From positions 1 through 38,947 of the forward strand of contig CALFMN010000038.1 in NCBI GenBank assembly GCA_937879875.1: a stretch of 38,947 bases of DNA. The letters run 5' to 3'. The notes beneath the pieces are model-generated. The model was not told the DNA's origin. It saw only the letters and a list, made by a program, of their open reading frames with translations, and did not search any database. The DNA comes from an uncultured Chloroflexota bacterium (GTDB taxonomy: Bacteria; Chloroflexota; Dehalococcoidia; CAUJGQ01). The position numbers and the translations under genes are program-made. Shown here in pieces: positions 22,353 to 30,251 of this stretch (the stretch's first letter is position 1; every line of letters begins with the position of its first letter).

Positions 22353-22410
22353 AACCCTTCCCCTGTGGGGAAGGGAGCTTCGGCGCCAGCCAAAGCGGGG
22401 TCAGGCGCCC
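22353..22410 (-). repeat. Family-1 double-hairpin repeat, copy G
   Basis: In reverse orientation: stem 2 CCCTTCCCC/GGGGAAGGG (22355-22375, loop TGT), stem 1 GCTTCGGC/GCCAAAGC with one mismatch (22377-22396), and a degraded end GGGGTCAGGCG. Confidence 0.7.
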
Positions 22411-22475
22411 CGTGCGGGTGTGATCCGGCGCCCTCGAGCAAAGGTCTCGGCTGTTCGCACTTCGGGCCGCCCGCG

Positions 22476-22931
22476 TCATCGGCCCTGCGTCAGGTTCTTC
22501 GCGTAGCGTCGCGCGGCCAGGTCGGGCGCGTAGCCGGCGCTCTGCCAGAACTCGGCCGCGCCCGGCTCAGCTTCGAAGACGAGGCTGGTGATGCGCTCGG
22601 CGCCTTTCGCCCGCAGCGCCGCCTCGACGGCCTCAACCAGCCGCCGCGCCACGCCCATGCGGCGGTAGTCCGGATCGACGGCGAGACGATACATGTTGCC
22701 GCGCCAGCCGTCCCAGCCACCCAACAGGGTGCCGACCAGCCGCTCGCCGTCCCAGGCCAGCAGGAACAGCTCGGCGTCGAGCTCCAGCCGGCGCATCAAC
22801 GCGGAGAGATTGTCGGTCGGCCGCGGCACGGCTCCGGCCCTCCGCCAGAGCGCGAGCACGGCCGCGATGTCCTCAGTGCGGCAGGGGCGCAGCGCGATGG
22901 GCGTGGCCTCACCTCCTGGCCCCCTTTTCAT
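22476..22931 (-). CDS. GNAT-family N-acetyltransferase
   Basis: This 151-residue single-domain acetyltransferase has IALRPCRTEDIAAVLALWRR at the start, LVGTLLGGWDGWRGNMYRLA on the central strands, and the acetyl-CoA loop YRRMGVARRLVEAVEAALRA. It ends with FWQSAGYAPDLAARRYAKNL. The substrate is unknown. The ATG at 22931 overlaps the stop codon of the upstream ORF (22928-23365) in an ATGA, suggesting coupled translation. No separate ribosome site is seen except AGGAGG inside the first codons. Confidence 0.85.
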   Translation of the reverse strand: MKRGPGGEATPIALRPCRTEDIAAVLALWRRAGAVPRPTDNLSALMRRLELDAELFLLAWDGERLVGTLLGGWDGWRGNMYRLAVDPDYRRMGVARRLVEAVEAALRAKGAERITSLVFEAEPGAAEFWQSAGYAPDLAARRYAKNLTQGR

Positions 22932-23365
22932 GAAATGGAGAGCGGGCCAGCTTTCACGGGCAGGTTTCTTGCCGACGAGCCACAGGGACAGGCAGGAGCA
23001 GCGGCGCCCCGATCCCCCACGCGCACACCCAGCACGGCGCCGCGTTGGCCCAGCAGCGGCGCGTCCCCGGCTAGCGCCACCGGCGGCGCGTCCCCGGGCG
23101 CCAGCACCCAGCGCCGCAAGGGCGCGCCGCCGGTCGGAACGCCGCCTTCGCGTCGCCGCTGCCCCAGCCCGTCGCGCCAGCGTGCCAGCACGGTCGCCGG
23201 CGTCCGGCGCAGGACCGGCAGGGGCTGGGCACCGTCCGCGGCCCCGTGGGCGACGGGCGCCTGGCAAGACCGCGGACCCGCCGCGGTCTCCGCGACCTGC
23301 CGGCACACCTCAGGCGCCCGCCGATCCACGGGGCGTGCCCTCGCGCCTGCAGGGCATGGCCGCAA
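22928..23365 (-). CDS. Unrecognised ORF coupled to the GNAT gene, possibly partial
   Basis: This 145-residue frame has the strong G/C third-position bias of real genes, especially over PLPVLRRTPATVLARWRDGL, then LRRWVLAPGDAPPVALAGDA and PLLGQRGAVLGVRVGDRG. Its stop overlaps the GNAT start by four bases. No convincing start is visible: the N-terminal 40 residues look random, and the TTG at 23365 lacks a ribosome site. The 5' side abuts a family-2 repeat fragment at 23381-23406. It may be the surviving 3' part of a larger gene. I assign no function. Confidence 0.35.
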   Translation of the reverse strand: MRPCPAGARARPVDRRAPEVCRQVAETAAGPRSCQAPVAHGAADGAQPLPVLRRTPATVLARWRDGLGQRRREGGVPTGGAPLRRWVLAPGDAPPVALAGDAPLLGQRGAVLGVRVGDRGAAAPACPCGSSARNLPVKAGPLSIS

Positions 23366-23380
23366 ACCTACCCTGACGAG

Positions 23381-23406
23381 AAGCAGGGGACGGGGTTATG
23401 AGGGCC
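23381..23406 (+). repeat. Family-2 end fragment
   Basis: GCAGGGGACGGGGTTATGAG followed by GGCC matches the conserved right-end tail of the family-2 element at 6183-6200 (ACGGGGGTTATGAGGGCC). The hairpin part is missing, so this is a truncated copy. It lies just downstream of the acyl-CoA dehydrogenase stop. Confidence 0.65.
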
Positions 23407-23410
23407 ACCT

Positions 23411-24595
23411 CTACCCGCGCGGCAGACCCAGGCCGCGGCCGGCGATGATGCCGCGCTGAATCTCGCTCGTGCCCGCGGCGATCGTCGCGGAGACGGCGGA
23501 CTCATAGGCGTCGGCCATGCGGCCCCTCAGCTTCGCCCACTTCGAGCCCGGCTTCAGCGCGCCGAACTGACCCAGCAGTTGCAGGCCGGTGAGCGCGATG
23601 CGCTGTGACAGCTCGCTGCCGAACAGCTTCGACATGCTCGCCTCATGGTTGGGGATCTTGCCCTGCGACTGCATCCAGGGGATACGGTAAGCGAGCTGCG
23701 TGCCGACGATCAACTCGACGGCGCGATCCGCCAGCTTGAGGCGCAGGCCCGGATCGCGCCGCGTGGACTCCGGGTTCGCTTTGGCGAACTCGGCCAGCGT
23801 CTCCAGCGTGCGCCGGCCGTTGGCGTAGGCGGCGATGCCGGAGCGCTCGAAGTCCAACGCCACGGCCACCTGGTACCAGCCGCGATTCTGCTCGCCCACC
23901 AGATAGTCTTTGGGAATGCGCACGTTGTCGAAGAAGACCTCGTTGAAGCCGTGGTGGCCGGCGATGTTGATCAGCGGCCGGATCGAGACGCCGGGCGCGT
24001 CCATCGGCACGACGAAGGTGCTGATGCCTTTGTGCTTGGGCGCGTCGGGGTCGGTGCGCGCCGCGAGCCAGCCCCAGTTGGAGCGATGGGCGCCAGAGGT
24101 CCAGATCTTCTGGCCGTTGATCAGAAAATCGTCGCCATCGGCGGTGGCGCGGGTTTGCAGCGCGGCGAGATCCGAGCCGGCGCCCGGCTCGCTGTAGAGC
24201 GTGCACCAGACATCTTCGCCGCTGGTGATGCGCGGAATGAAGCGCTCTTTCTGCTGGTCCGTGCCGTAGAGCATGATCGCCGGGCCAACCCAGGCCACGC
24301 CCATGCCGCCGCCGCCGGGCGCGGAGCGGTACGCCATCTCCTCGTTGTAGATGAGCTGCTGCATGTGCGTGGCTTCAAGCCCGCCGTACTCCTTCGGCCA
24401 GGCCATCGCCAGCCACTGGCGCTCGGCCAGCCTGTGCGTGAAGCCGCGCGAGAACTCCCACAGCGCGTCACTCGTGGGGCCGGGCTGCTCGCTGCCCTCG
24501 AAGCGCGCATCCCAGCCGGACGGCAGCTCGCCGTCGAGAAAGCCGCGCACCTCGCCGCGGAACGCCTCTTCGTCTTTGGTGAACTGGAAGTCCAT
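23411..24595 (-). CDS. Acyl-CoA dehydrogenase
   Basis: This 394-residue protein is a full-length FAD-dependent acyl-CoA dehydrogenase. The N-terminal helical domain has FTKDEEAFRGEVRGFLDGEL and LAMAWPKEYGGLEATHMQQL. The middle beta domain carries the FAD-contacting CTLYSEPGAGSDLAALQTRA and INGQKIWTSGAHRSNWGWLA. The C-terminal helical domain has EQNRGWYQVAVALDFERSGI and ends GTSEIQRGIIAGRGLGLPRG, the usual signature. The second half of that signature contacts FAD across the tetramer. The substrate chain length is unknown; similarity to CaiA-like members suggests unusual acyl-CoAs. GGAGG precedes the ATG at 24595 by 3 bases. Confidence 0.93.
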   Translation of the reverse strand: MDFQFTKDEEAFRGEVRGFLDGELPSGWDARFEGSEQPGPTSDALWEFSRGFTHRLAERQWLAMAWPKEYGGLEATHMQQLIYNEEMAYRSAPGGGGMGVAWVGPAIMLYGTDQQKERFIPRITSGEDVWCTLYSEPGAGSDLAALQTRATADGDDFLINGQKIWTSGAHRSNWGWLAARTDPDAPKHKGISTFVVPMDAPGVSIRPLINIAGHHGFNEVFFDNVRIPKDYLVGEQNRGWYQVAVALDFERSGIAAYANGRRTLETLAEFAKANPESTRRDPGLRLKLADRAVELIVGTQLAYRIPWMQSQGKIPNHEASMSKLFGSELSQRIALTGLQLLGQFGALKPGSKWAKLRGRMADAYESAVSATIAAGTSEIQRGIIAGRGLGLPRG

Positions 24596-24669
24596 CGCCC
24601 TCCGCCTTCGTGTCCGCCGGCCATGCGCCGGTCGATCCTCTGACGCAGCGCATGGTAGCACGCCGGCCC

Positions 24670-25926
24670 CTACGCCGACTTGCGCAGCGGCTCGGCGGAC
24701 CGCGCCTGGCGGAGGCCGGCAAGGCGGGCGAAGAGACCGCGGCGCTTCTCCGGCACGGGCTCGCTGCCGGGCACGAGCGAACGCACGATGCCGCGGATGG
24801 CGACCGATGCCGGCGCGTTCGGCGCTTGACTTACCGCGGGAATGCCGGTCTGCAGGCCGAACTGCAGCGCCTTGTCGTGCGGAATCGTGAACGCTACCGG
24901 CGCGCCGATCGCACGGCTCAGCTCTTCTGTCGTGGCGCCCTTCACCGCGCCGCGATGGTTCACCACCAGCCGCAGCTTGTGCATCGGGAAGTCGAGATCG
25001 TGCAGCATCCTCACCACGGCGGTCATGTCTTTGACGCTGGTGATGTCGAGCGTGGTGATGCCCAGCGCAACGGTCGCCAGATCCACGGCAGACGCAACGG
25101 TGTAGGTGAACGCCTGCGGCGCATCCAGCACAACGTAATCGAACGACTGCGCCAGCAGGCCGATCACACGGCGCACGGTGTCCGGCGTGATCGCATCCCA
25201 CTCGCTGGCGTCGCGCGAGGATGGCAGCAGCAGCAGCCCGGAGGAATGCGGCGTCAGGTAGTTGGCGACGGTCGCGAAGGTCAGGCTGTCAATTTCGCGC
25301 ACCACGTCGGCCAGCGTGTGCTGCGCCGGCACGTCGAGCGTGAGCGCGACATCGCCGAAGCGGGCGCTCAGGTCGACCAGGGCCACGCGCGCGCGCGAAA
25401 CATACGCCAGATCGACGGCCAGGTTCGTGGCGATCGTCGTCTTGCCGCAGCCGCCCTTGGGGCCGAAGACCGCGATCACCTGGCCGGCAGCCAACTCGCC
25501 GGCGGGGTGGCCGGCGTCCTCGCTCTCTCCACGGGCGCGGATCTCACTGGTGCGCCGCAGCGCGCCCACCACGGCGTTGTAGAGCGGCTGCCCGGCGGCG
25601 GGTGCGGCGACGACATCGCGGGCTCCCGCGATCATCGCGCGGCGCACGGCGGGGCCATCGGCCTGGCTGGAATAGACGATCACGGGGATGTCGGGCTGCG
25701 CGGCGGCCAGCGCCCGCAAGGTCTGCAGGCCGCGCTCCACCGGCGGCTCCAATCCGAGCAGCACCGCATCGGGCCAACCGTCGCTGATCAAGAGTTCGCT
25801 CTCGACGCCGAAGGTGCCCACGGCGCCGACGATCAGGCCGCATCCTGCCGCGGCCGCTTCGACTGCTTCGCGGGCCGCGGGGTCAGCGTCGAGGATGACG
25901 ACGACGGGCTGTTCTGCCGCGCTCAT
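24670..25926 (-). CDS. TadZ/CpaE-like ATPase with degenerate receiver domain
   Basis: This 418-residue protein has an N-terminal receiver-like domain (about 8-125: PVVVILDADPAAREAVEAAA to MIAGARDVVAAP). The phospho-acceptor position is replaced (DAVLLGLEPP rather than LLDLxxP), so it is probably not phosphorylated. A MinD/ParA-type ATPase follows, with Walker A IAVFGPKGGCGKTTIATNLA, the acidic VALVDLSARFGDVALTLDVP, and VLDAPQAFTYTVASAVDLA as the Walker B region. This is the architecture of TadZ/CpaE, which positions type IVc (Tad) pilus machinery at the membrane. No other tad genes are in the window, so the assignment rests on architecture. A predicted ribosome site GGAGG lies 11 bases before the ATG. 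Confidence 0.85.
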   Translation of the reverse strand: MSAAEQPVVVILDADPAAREAVEAAAAGCGLIVGAVGTFGVESELLISDGWPDAVLLGLEPPVERGLQTLRALAAAQPDIPVIVYSSQADGPAVRRAMIAGARDVVAAPAAGQPLYNAVVGALRRTSEIRARGESEDAGHPAGELAAGQVIAVFGPKGGCGKTTIATNLAVDLAYVSRARVALVDLSARFGDVALTLDVPAQHTLADVVREIDSLTFATVANYLTPHSSGLLLLPSSRDASEWDAITPDTVRRVIGLLAQSFDYVVLDAPQAFTYTVASAVDLATVALGITTLDITSVKDMTAVVRMLHDLDFPMHKLRLVVNHRGAVKGATTEELSRAIGAPVAFTIPHDKALQFGLQTGIPAVSQAPNAPASVAIRGIVRSLVPGSEPVPEKRRGLFARLAGLRQARSAEPLRKSA

Positions 25927-26180
25927 GGGTCGCTGCGCCTCCGGCTCAGTGCGATTTTCGGGCGGCTCGCTGCAGCGTGCCGGCGCAGCGGCGCGCCGAA
26001 ACCTGCTCATGCTGAGTATCGAGCAGTTCGCGCCGTGGCATAGCCCCGCGGCCGCCCGCAGCGCGCCGCTGCGCCGGCGGCACAGTTGCAGTATCGGCAC
26101 AGGTCGAAGCACGATGGAGGCTCGGATACGCCGCATCGCTCCCGGGCTCCGCCGCCGATTCGGCGCGCTGCCGGAGGGAG

Positions 26181-27080
26181 TTATCCGACCACCGGCGAAG
26201 GCACGGCGCCGCGTTCGGCGATCGGTACGGGCATCCGCGCCGGCTGCGGCGCCACGGCGCGGCTGAAGGCTCCCTGCCAGGGAAGAATCACCAGCGGATA
26301 CGAGCGGCCATCCGGGTGGCGCAGCCAACGTATGGCGCGGCTGCCTGGCGCGCCCGGCCGGCCGACGACTTCGGCAACGTCACGCACGCGCACGCCGCCG
26401 AAGCACCAGCCGCCGTCGCAGGGCGCCGCCTCCTGGGCGCGCGGCGGCTCGCCGGTGCGCTGAAAGCGCGCCAGCGCGGGCAGCATCAGGCTCAGCGCCG
26501 CCTCCTGCTGGCTCAGCTCCACCGCGGTGTGCCGGCGTTCGCCGCAAAGCGCCAGCAGGGCGCCGAGGGCGCCGTACAGCCCGGCGATCGGGTCGGAGAA
26601 GTTGACGCCGGAGCGGTGCGGCTCGCCCGCCGCGTCGCTGTAAAGCCAGCCCAGCCCGGCCGCCTGCTCGATCGTGCTGCCGTAGCCCACGGCGCCCGCG
26701 TCCGGTCCCCGAAGCCCCTGCGCCGGCAGCGAGACGGCGACGAGCCGCGGGTTGAGCGCATGCAGCGCCTCGCGGCCGAGGCCGGCGCGATCGAGACTGC
26801 CCGGCGTGAAGTTGTCGATCAGCACGTCGGCCTCGCGCAGCAAATCCTTGAAAGCGGCGCGGTCTGCCGGCGCGGTCAGATCCCAGCTGAAGGGCCGCTT
26901 GTTGCGGTCGTTGAGCATGGCGTAGAAGTTGCGATCCCAGGCCGCGCCCGTGCTGAACGTGCCGGCGCGGCGGTCGGCCCGCTCCAGCTTCGTCACCTCG
27001 GCGCCCAGGTCGGCGAGCAGCCGCGCCGCCAGCGGCCCCGCCCAGATCGAGCTGATGTCCAGCACGCGCAGGCCGCGCAA
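26181..27080 (-). pseudogene. CaiB/BaiF CoA-transferase, C-terminal half of a split gene
   Basis: This 299-codon frame is a CoA-transferase family III domain: LRGLRVLDISSIWAGPLAAR, LLADLGAEVTKLERADRRAG, NDRNKRPFSWDLTAPADRAA, ADVLIDNFTPGSLDRAGLG and VELSQQEAALSLMLPALARF. The family's catalytic Asp normally lies after the motif seen here as GVNFSDPIAGLYGALGALLA. The only nearby initiation codon is a TTG at 27080 without a ribosome site. The frame becomes continuous with the N-terminal half if the 52-base palindrome at 27089-27140 is removed. It may be expressed poorly or not at all; annotation pipelines may call it an independent short CDS. Confidence 0.7.
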
Positions 27081-27088
27081 CGGTCTGG

Positions 27089-27140
27089 CCCCCTCCCCTG
27101 CCCCTCCCCCAACGCGTTGGGAGAGGGGCAGGGGAGGGGG
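27089..27140. repeat. 52-bp palindrome (family 2) that splits the CoA-transferase gene
   Basis: Two 26-base arms, with one mismatch, meet at AACGCGTT (27111-27118). The adjoining TGATGCGGGCC (27141-27151) resembles the family tail TTATGAGGGCC. The insert size, 52 or 64 bases with tail, leaves a remainder of one when divided by three, which matches the frame difference between the two gene halves. Confidence 0.8.
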
Positions 27141-28023
27141 TGATGCGGGCCGGGAAGCGCGGCAGCCAGAGGCCGTTATCCTGCGCGAAGGCGTCGCGGG
27201 CGCGCAGGTGTGGGTCCCTCAGCAGTGCGCCGAGCGGCTGCACGGGCGCGGCGGCGATCCGCTCGCGGCGCAGCGCCGGCAGCAGCTTTGCCAGCGGCTG
27301 TTCGATCAAGCCGGCCAAAAGCAGCGCGTGCAGCTCCTCGCCCGCAGCGGCGATGCCCCAGGCGAAATCGCCGAAGCGCGCCTCGCGCAGCTCGGCCAGA
27401 CCGAGGATGTCACCCAGCCGCAAGAGCTGGTCCAGATCGCGCAGCGACACGGCCAGCTTGCCGTCCGCGCAGGGATACAGCCCCCAGCCCGCCATGCCCC
27501 ACCAGTCGCCGCCGCGTCCGCGCACGCTGCCGTCGGCCGCGTAGCGCAACCCGGCGACCTCGATCAGCGAGGCGACGACATCCGCCAGCGGCACCCGGAT
27601 GGACACGGCGGCGAGGCGGCGATAACGCCCCGCGGCGAAGGCGAGCGCGGCGTGCAGCGCGGCGCACATGCCGGCCACCGGCGCCCCAGGCGCCAGCGGC
27701 GGGCCGTCCGGCTCGCCCGTGACGCTGGCCATGCCGCCCCAGCCCCAGGCCGCAGCATCGTCGCCATCCTCGCAACCGGGACGGTCGCTGGCGACGAAGC
27801 GCGCCGCATAGCGTTCGCCCCGCGGCCCGCCGAGCGTGAGCCCACCGCGGGCGCTGGCGCGTTCGCCGCCTGCCAGCCGCAGCGCCAGCGCGGCCGGGCC
27901 GAGGCGCTCGCCTGCGTCATCGGCCACGGTTGCGCCGGCCGCACACAGCAGCCAGTCGAGGAAGCAGGCCGATGGACACGGCTCGTCGATCCGCGCCTGC
28001 CAGCCGGAGAATGCGCCAGGCAT
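27089..28023 (-). pseudogene. CaiB/BaiF CoA-transferase-like, N-terminal half of a split gene
   Basis: This frame begins at ATG 28023, with AGAGGAG 6 bases upstream. It encodes about 294 residues of a degenerate CoA-transferase domain: PSACFLDWLLCAAGATVADD, SIRVPLADVVASLIEVAGLR, GMAGWGLYPCADGKLAVSLR, then LLRDPHLRARDAFAQDNG just before the break. The last feature is typical of the C-terminus of a first domain in fused didomain proteins. After the palindrome, translation continues out of frame to a stop at 26380, giving a false tail. The fused ancestor would have been about 596 residues. The first domain alone lacks the usual nucleotide-binding start and catalytic Asp region, so it probably needed its second half. 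Confidence 0.65.
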
Positions 28024-28187
28024 CGGAACTCCTCTGAGCGTGAGTGGTGAACGGACCGTGTGATCGGGCGCGGCGTACTGTTGCTCCGCCATAAACTGCC
28101 TTGCATCAGACACGTCGATCTCACCCGAGAAGCACGGTACGCCGGGGCAGCGTCGAGCGCGAGGGGTAGCCGGCTGGCGCGGCGGGT

Positions 28188-28271
28188 GGCCCGCACTCCC
28201 CTGCCCCTTTCTCCCATACACAAAGGGTCTTTAGACCGCGAGGCGATTGGGGCTGTATGGGAGAGAGGGGC
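28188..28271 (-). repeat. Family-2 palindromic element, reverse copy
   Basis: An 18-base stem with one mismatch (28203-28220 with 28254-28271) encloses a loop whose reverse complement contains AATCGCCTCGCGGTCTA. That is nearly identical to the loop of the copy at 6111-6204. The outer GGCCCGCACTCCCC matches the family tail. It occupies most of the 405-base gap between the CoA-transferase start and the helicase stop, where I see no gene. Confidence 0.7.
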
Positions 28272-28428
28272 GATCCAGCGTCGGGCGTTCCGCAGGGCGT
28301 CGGGGTAGCCGGCGCGCCGCCGGAGCAACCGCACCGTCTCCGGAACTTCCTCTCAAGGATCGCACCACTCCTTTCCTTAGCATTGGGGCAAGAAGAAGCC
28401 GGGGGAAGAGGGTGAGGTCGGGGGACGC

Positions 28429-30222
28429 TCAATCCGGCGACGCGGGCGCGCCGAGCCGCCGCAGCGGCGTCACGTTCGGCGGCAACTCTGCAGTGCCATT
28501 CGGCGCCAGCAGTGCGTTGCCGTCGGCCACGCTCAGGCCGGCGCCGGGCAGGTAATCCACGATCTCGTAGCGGTAGCCCTGCTCGGTGAGAAAGCGCTGG
28601 CGGTTGGCGGCGAAGTCGCGGTCGCGCGTGTCGCGCGTCACCACGCTGTAGAAGCGCGCCTGGCCGCCGTCCGATTTGGGCCGCAAAATGCGTCCCAGCC
28701 GCTGCGCCTCTTCCTGCCGCGAGCCGAAGGTGCCGGAGGCCTGGATCGCCACGTTCGCGTCCGGCAGATCGATCGAGAAGTTGGCCACTTTGGAGACGAC
28801 GAGCAGCTTCTCCTCGCCCGCCTTGAACTTCGCGTAGAGCCTTTCGCGCTCGCGGTTCGGCGTCTTGCCGGTGATGATCGGGCACTGCAGCAGCCTGGCA
28901 AAGCGATCGAGCTGCTCGAGATACTGGCCGATCACGAGCACGGTATCGGCGCGGTGCAGCGCCGCCAGGTCCACCACCACCTGCTCCTTGGTCGGATTGG
29001 TGCTGGCGATGCGGAACTTCTCGGTCGGATCGGCCACGGCGTAGGCCATGCGCTGCGACTCGGCCAGCGGCACGCGCACCTCGACGCAGGTCGCCGTGGC
29101 GATCCAGCCCTGTGCTTCGAGATCGCGCCAGGGCACGTCGTAGCGCTTCGGCCCGACCAGCGCAAAGACGTCATCCTCGCGGTGGTCCTCACGCACCAGC
29201 GTCGCCGTGAGGCCGAGGCGGCGCCGTGCCTGGATCTCGGCCGTGATGCGGAAGACGGGCGCCGGCAGCAGGTGTACTTCGTCGTAGACGATCAGCCCCC
29301 AGTTCTCCTGGTTGAAGATCTCGAGATGCGGGTACGTCTCATGCCGTTCCGCGTCGCGCTTAACGTGCGTCATCACCTGGTAGGTCGCCAGCGTGACCGG
29401 CTTGATCTCCTTGCGCGCGCCGGAGTATTCGCCGATCTCGTCGGCAGTGAGCGTAGTCTTGTCCAAAAGCTCGTCGCGCCACTGATGCGCGGCGGTGACG
29501 CTGGTGCAGAGGATCAGCGTGCGCGCGTTCGCTTTCGCCATCGCCGCCATGCCGATCACGGTCTTGCCGGCGCCGCAGGGCAGCACCAGCACGCCGCTGC
29601 CGCCGCGCGCCGTGCCGCCGGCCCAGAACGCCTCGGCCGCGTCGAACTGATATCGGCGCAGGCCGAACGAAAGGCCGGCCTTCGTCTCTTCGCGCAGGGC
29701 GAGATCGAGGCGCTCACCTTCGACGTAGCCGGCCAGGTCTTCCGCCGGCCAGCCGATCCGGATCAACGCCTGCTTGAGCCGGCCGCGCTCGTGCGCCGGC
29801 ACCGCGATCTCCAGCGGACCGGTGCGGGCAAGGAAGATGCGTTGCAGCTCCTTGTGGCTCCAGATCTCCTCGACCAGATACTGGTCGTCGCCGCGCAGCA
29901 CCAAATCGTCGCCGCGCTTTTCGAGCTTGAGTCGCCCGTAGCGGCCGGCATAGTCGCGCACGTCGGCCACGACGCTGCCGGGCACGTCGAACTTGGAGAA
30001 GCGCTCGAGCGCCGCGACCATCAGGTCCGGCGCCATGCCGGCGGCGCGGGCGTTCCAGAGCGAAAGCGGCGTGATCCGGTAGGTGTGGATATGCTCGGGG
30101 CTCTTCTCCAACTCGGCGAAGGGCGCCAGCGCGTCGCGCGCTTGCGCGTAGAGCGCGTTTTCAACCTCCAGCAGCACGGTGTTGTCCGACTGGACGATGA
30201 ACGGGTTGTCGGGTTTGTACAT
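28429..30222 (-). CDS. XPB/Rad25-family DNA helicase
   Basis: This 597-residue superfamily-2 helicase has an N-terminal domain (about 1-190) with PDNPFIVQSDNTVLLEVENA, and HTYRITPLSLWNARAAGM of the XPB/Ssl2 DRD-like type. Helicase motifs follow: Walker A LPCGAGKT (215-221), DEVH (314-317), GLTATLVREDHRED (motif III plus the RED-like loop), and QRLGRILRPK (motif VI). Eukaryotic XPB opens DNA in TFIIH; archaeal and bacterial forms act in repair as 3'-5' translocases. GGAAGG lies 3 bases before the ATG. The gene begins 29 bases after the stop of a Helicase_C_3 protein gene and is presumably cotranscribed. The partner may play the role that the nuclease Bax1 plays in archaea, but that is inference. 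Confidence 0.93.
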   Translation of the reverse strand: MYKPDNPFIVQSDNTVLLEVENALYAQARDALAPFAELEKSPEHIHTYRITPLSLWNARAAGMAPDLMVAALERFSKFDVPGSVVADVRDYAGRYGRLKLEKRGDDLVLRGDDQYLVEEIWSHKELQRIFLARTGPLEIAVPAHERGRLKQALIRIGWPAEDLAGYVEGERLDLALREETKAGLSFGLRRYQFDAAEAFWAGGTARGGSGVLVLPCGAGKTVIGMAAMAKANARTLILCTSVTAAHQWRDELLDKTTLTADEIGEYSGARKEIKPVTLATYQVMTHVKRDAERHETYPHLEIFNQENWGLIVYDEVHLLPAPVFRITAEIQARRRLGLTATLVREDHREDDVFALVGPKRYDVPWRDLEAQGWIATATCVEVRVPLAESQRMAYAVADPTEKFRIASTNPTKEQVVVDLAALHRADTVLVIGQYLEQLDRFARLLQCPIITGKTPNRERERLYAKFKAGEEKLLVVSKVANFSIDLPDANVAIQASGTFGSRQEEAQRLGRILRPKSDGGQARFYSVVTRDTRDRDFAANRQRFLTEQGYRYEIVDYLPGAGLSVADGNALLAPNGTAELPPNVTPLRRLGAPASPD

Positions 30223-30251
30223 GCGCCTTCCAATCGCGTGGACGTGCGGGT

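Noticed and set aside
26380..27088. Continuation of the CoA-transferase N-terminal frame beyond the palindrome
   Set aside because: The tail is an out-of-frame translation of the second CoA-transferase domain, so it is a false extension caused by the insertion.
28365..28420. Pyrimidine/purine-rich stretch after the copy at 28188 as another family-2 element
   Set aside because: It has CTCCTTTCC and GGGGGAAGAGGGTGAGG, but the arms do not pair well and the tail is not conserved; at most it is a decayed fragment.
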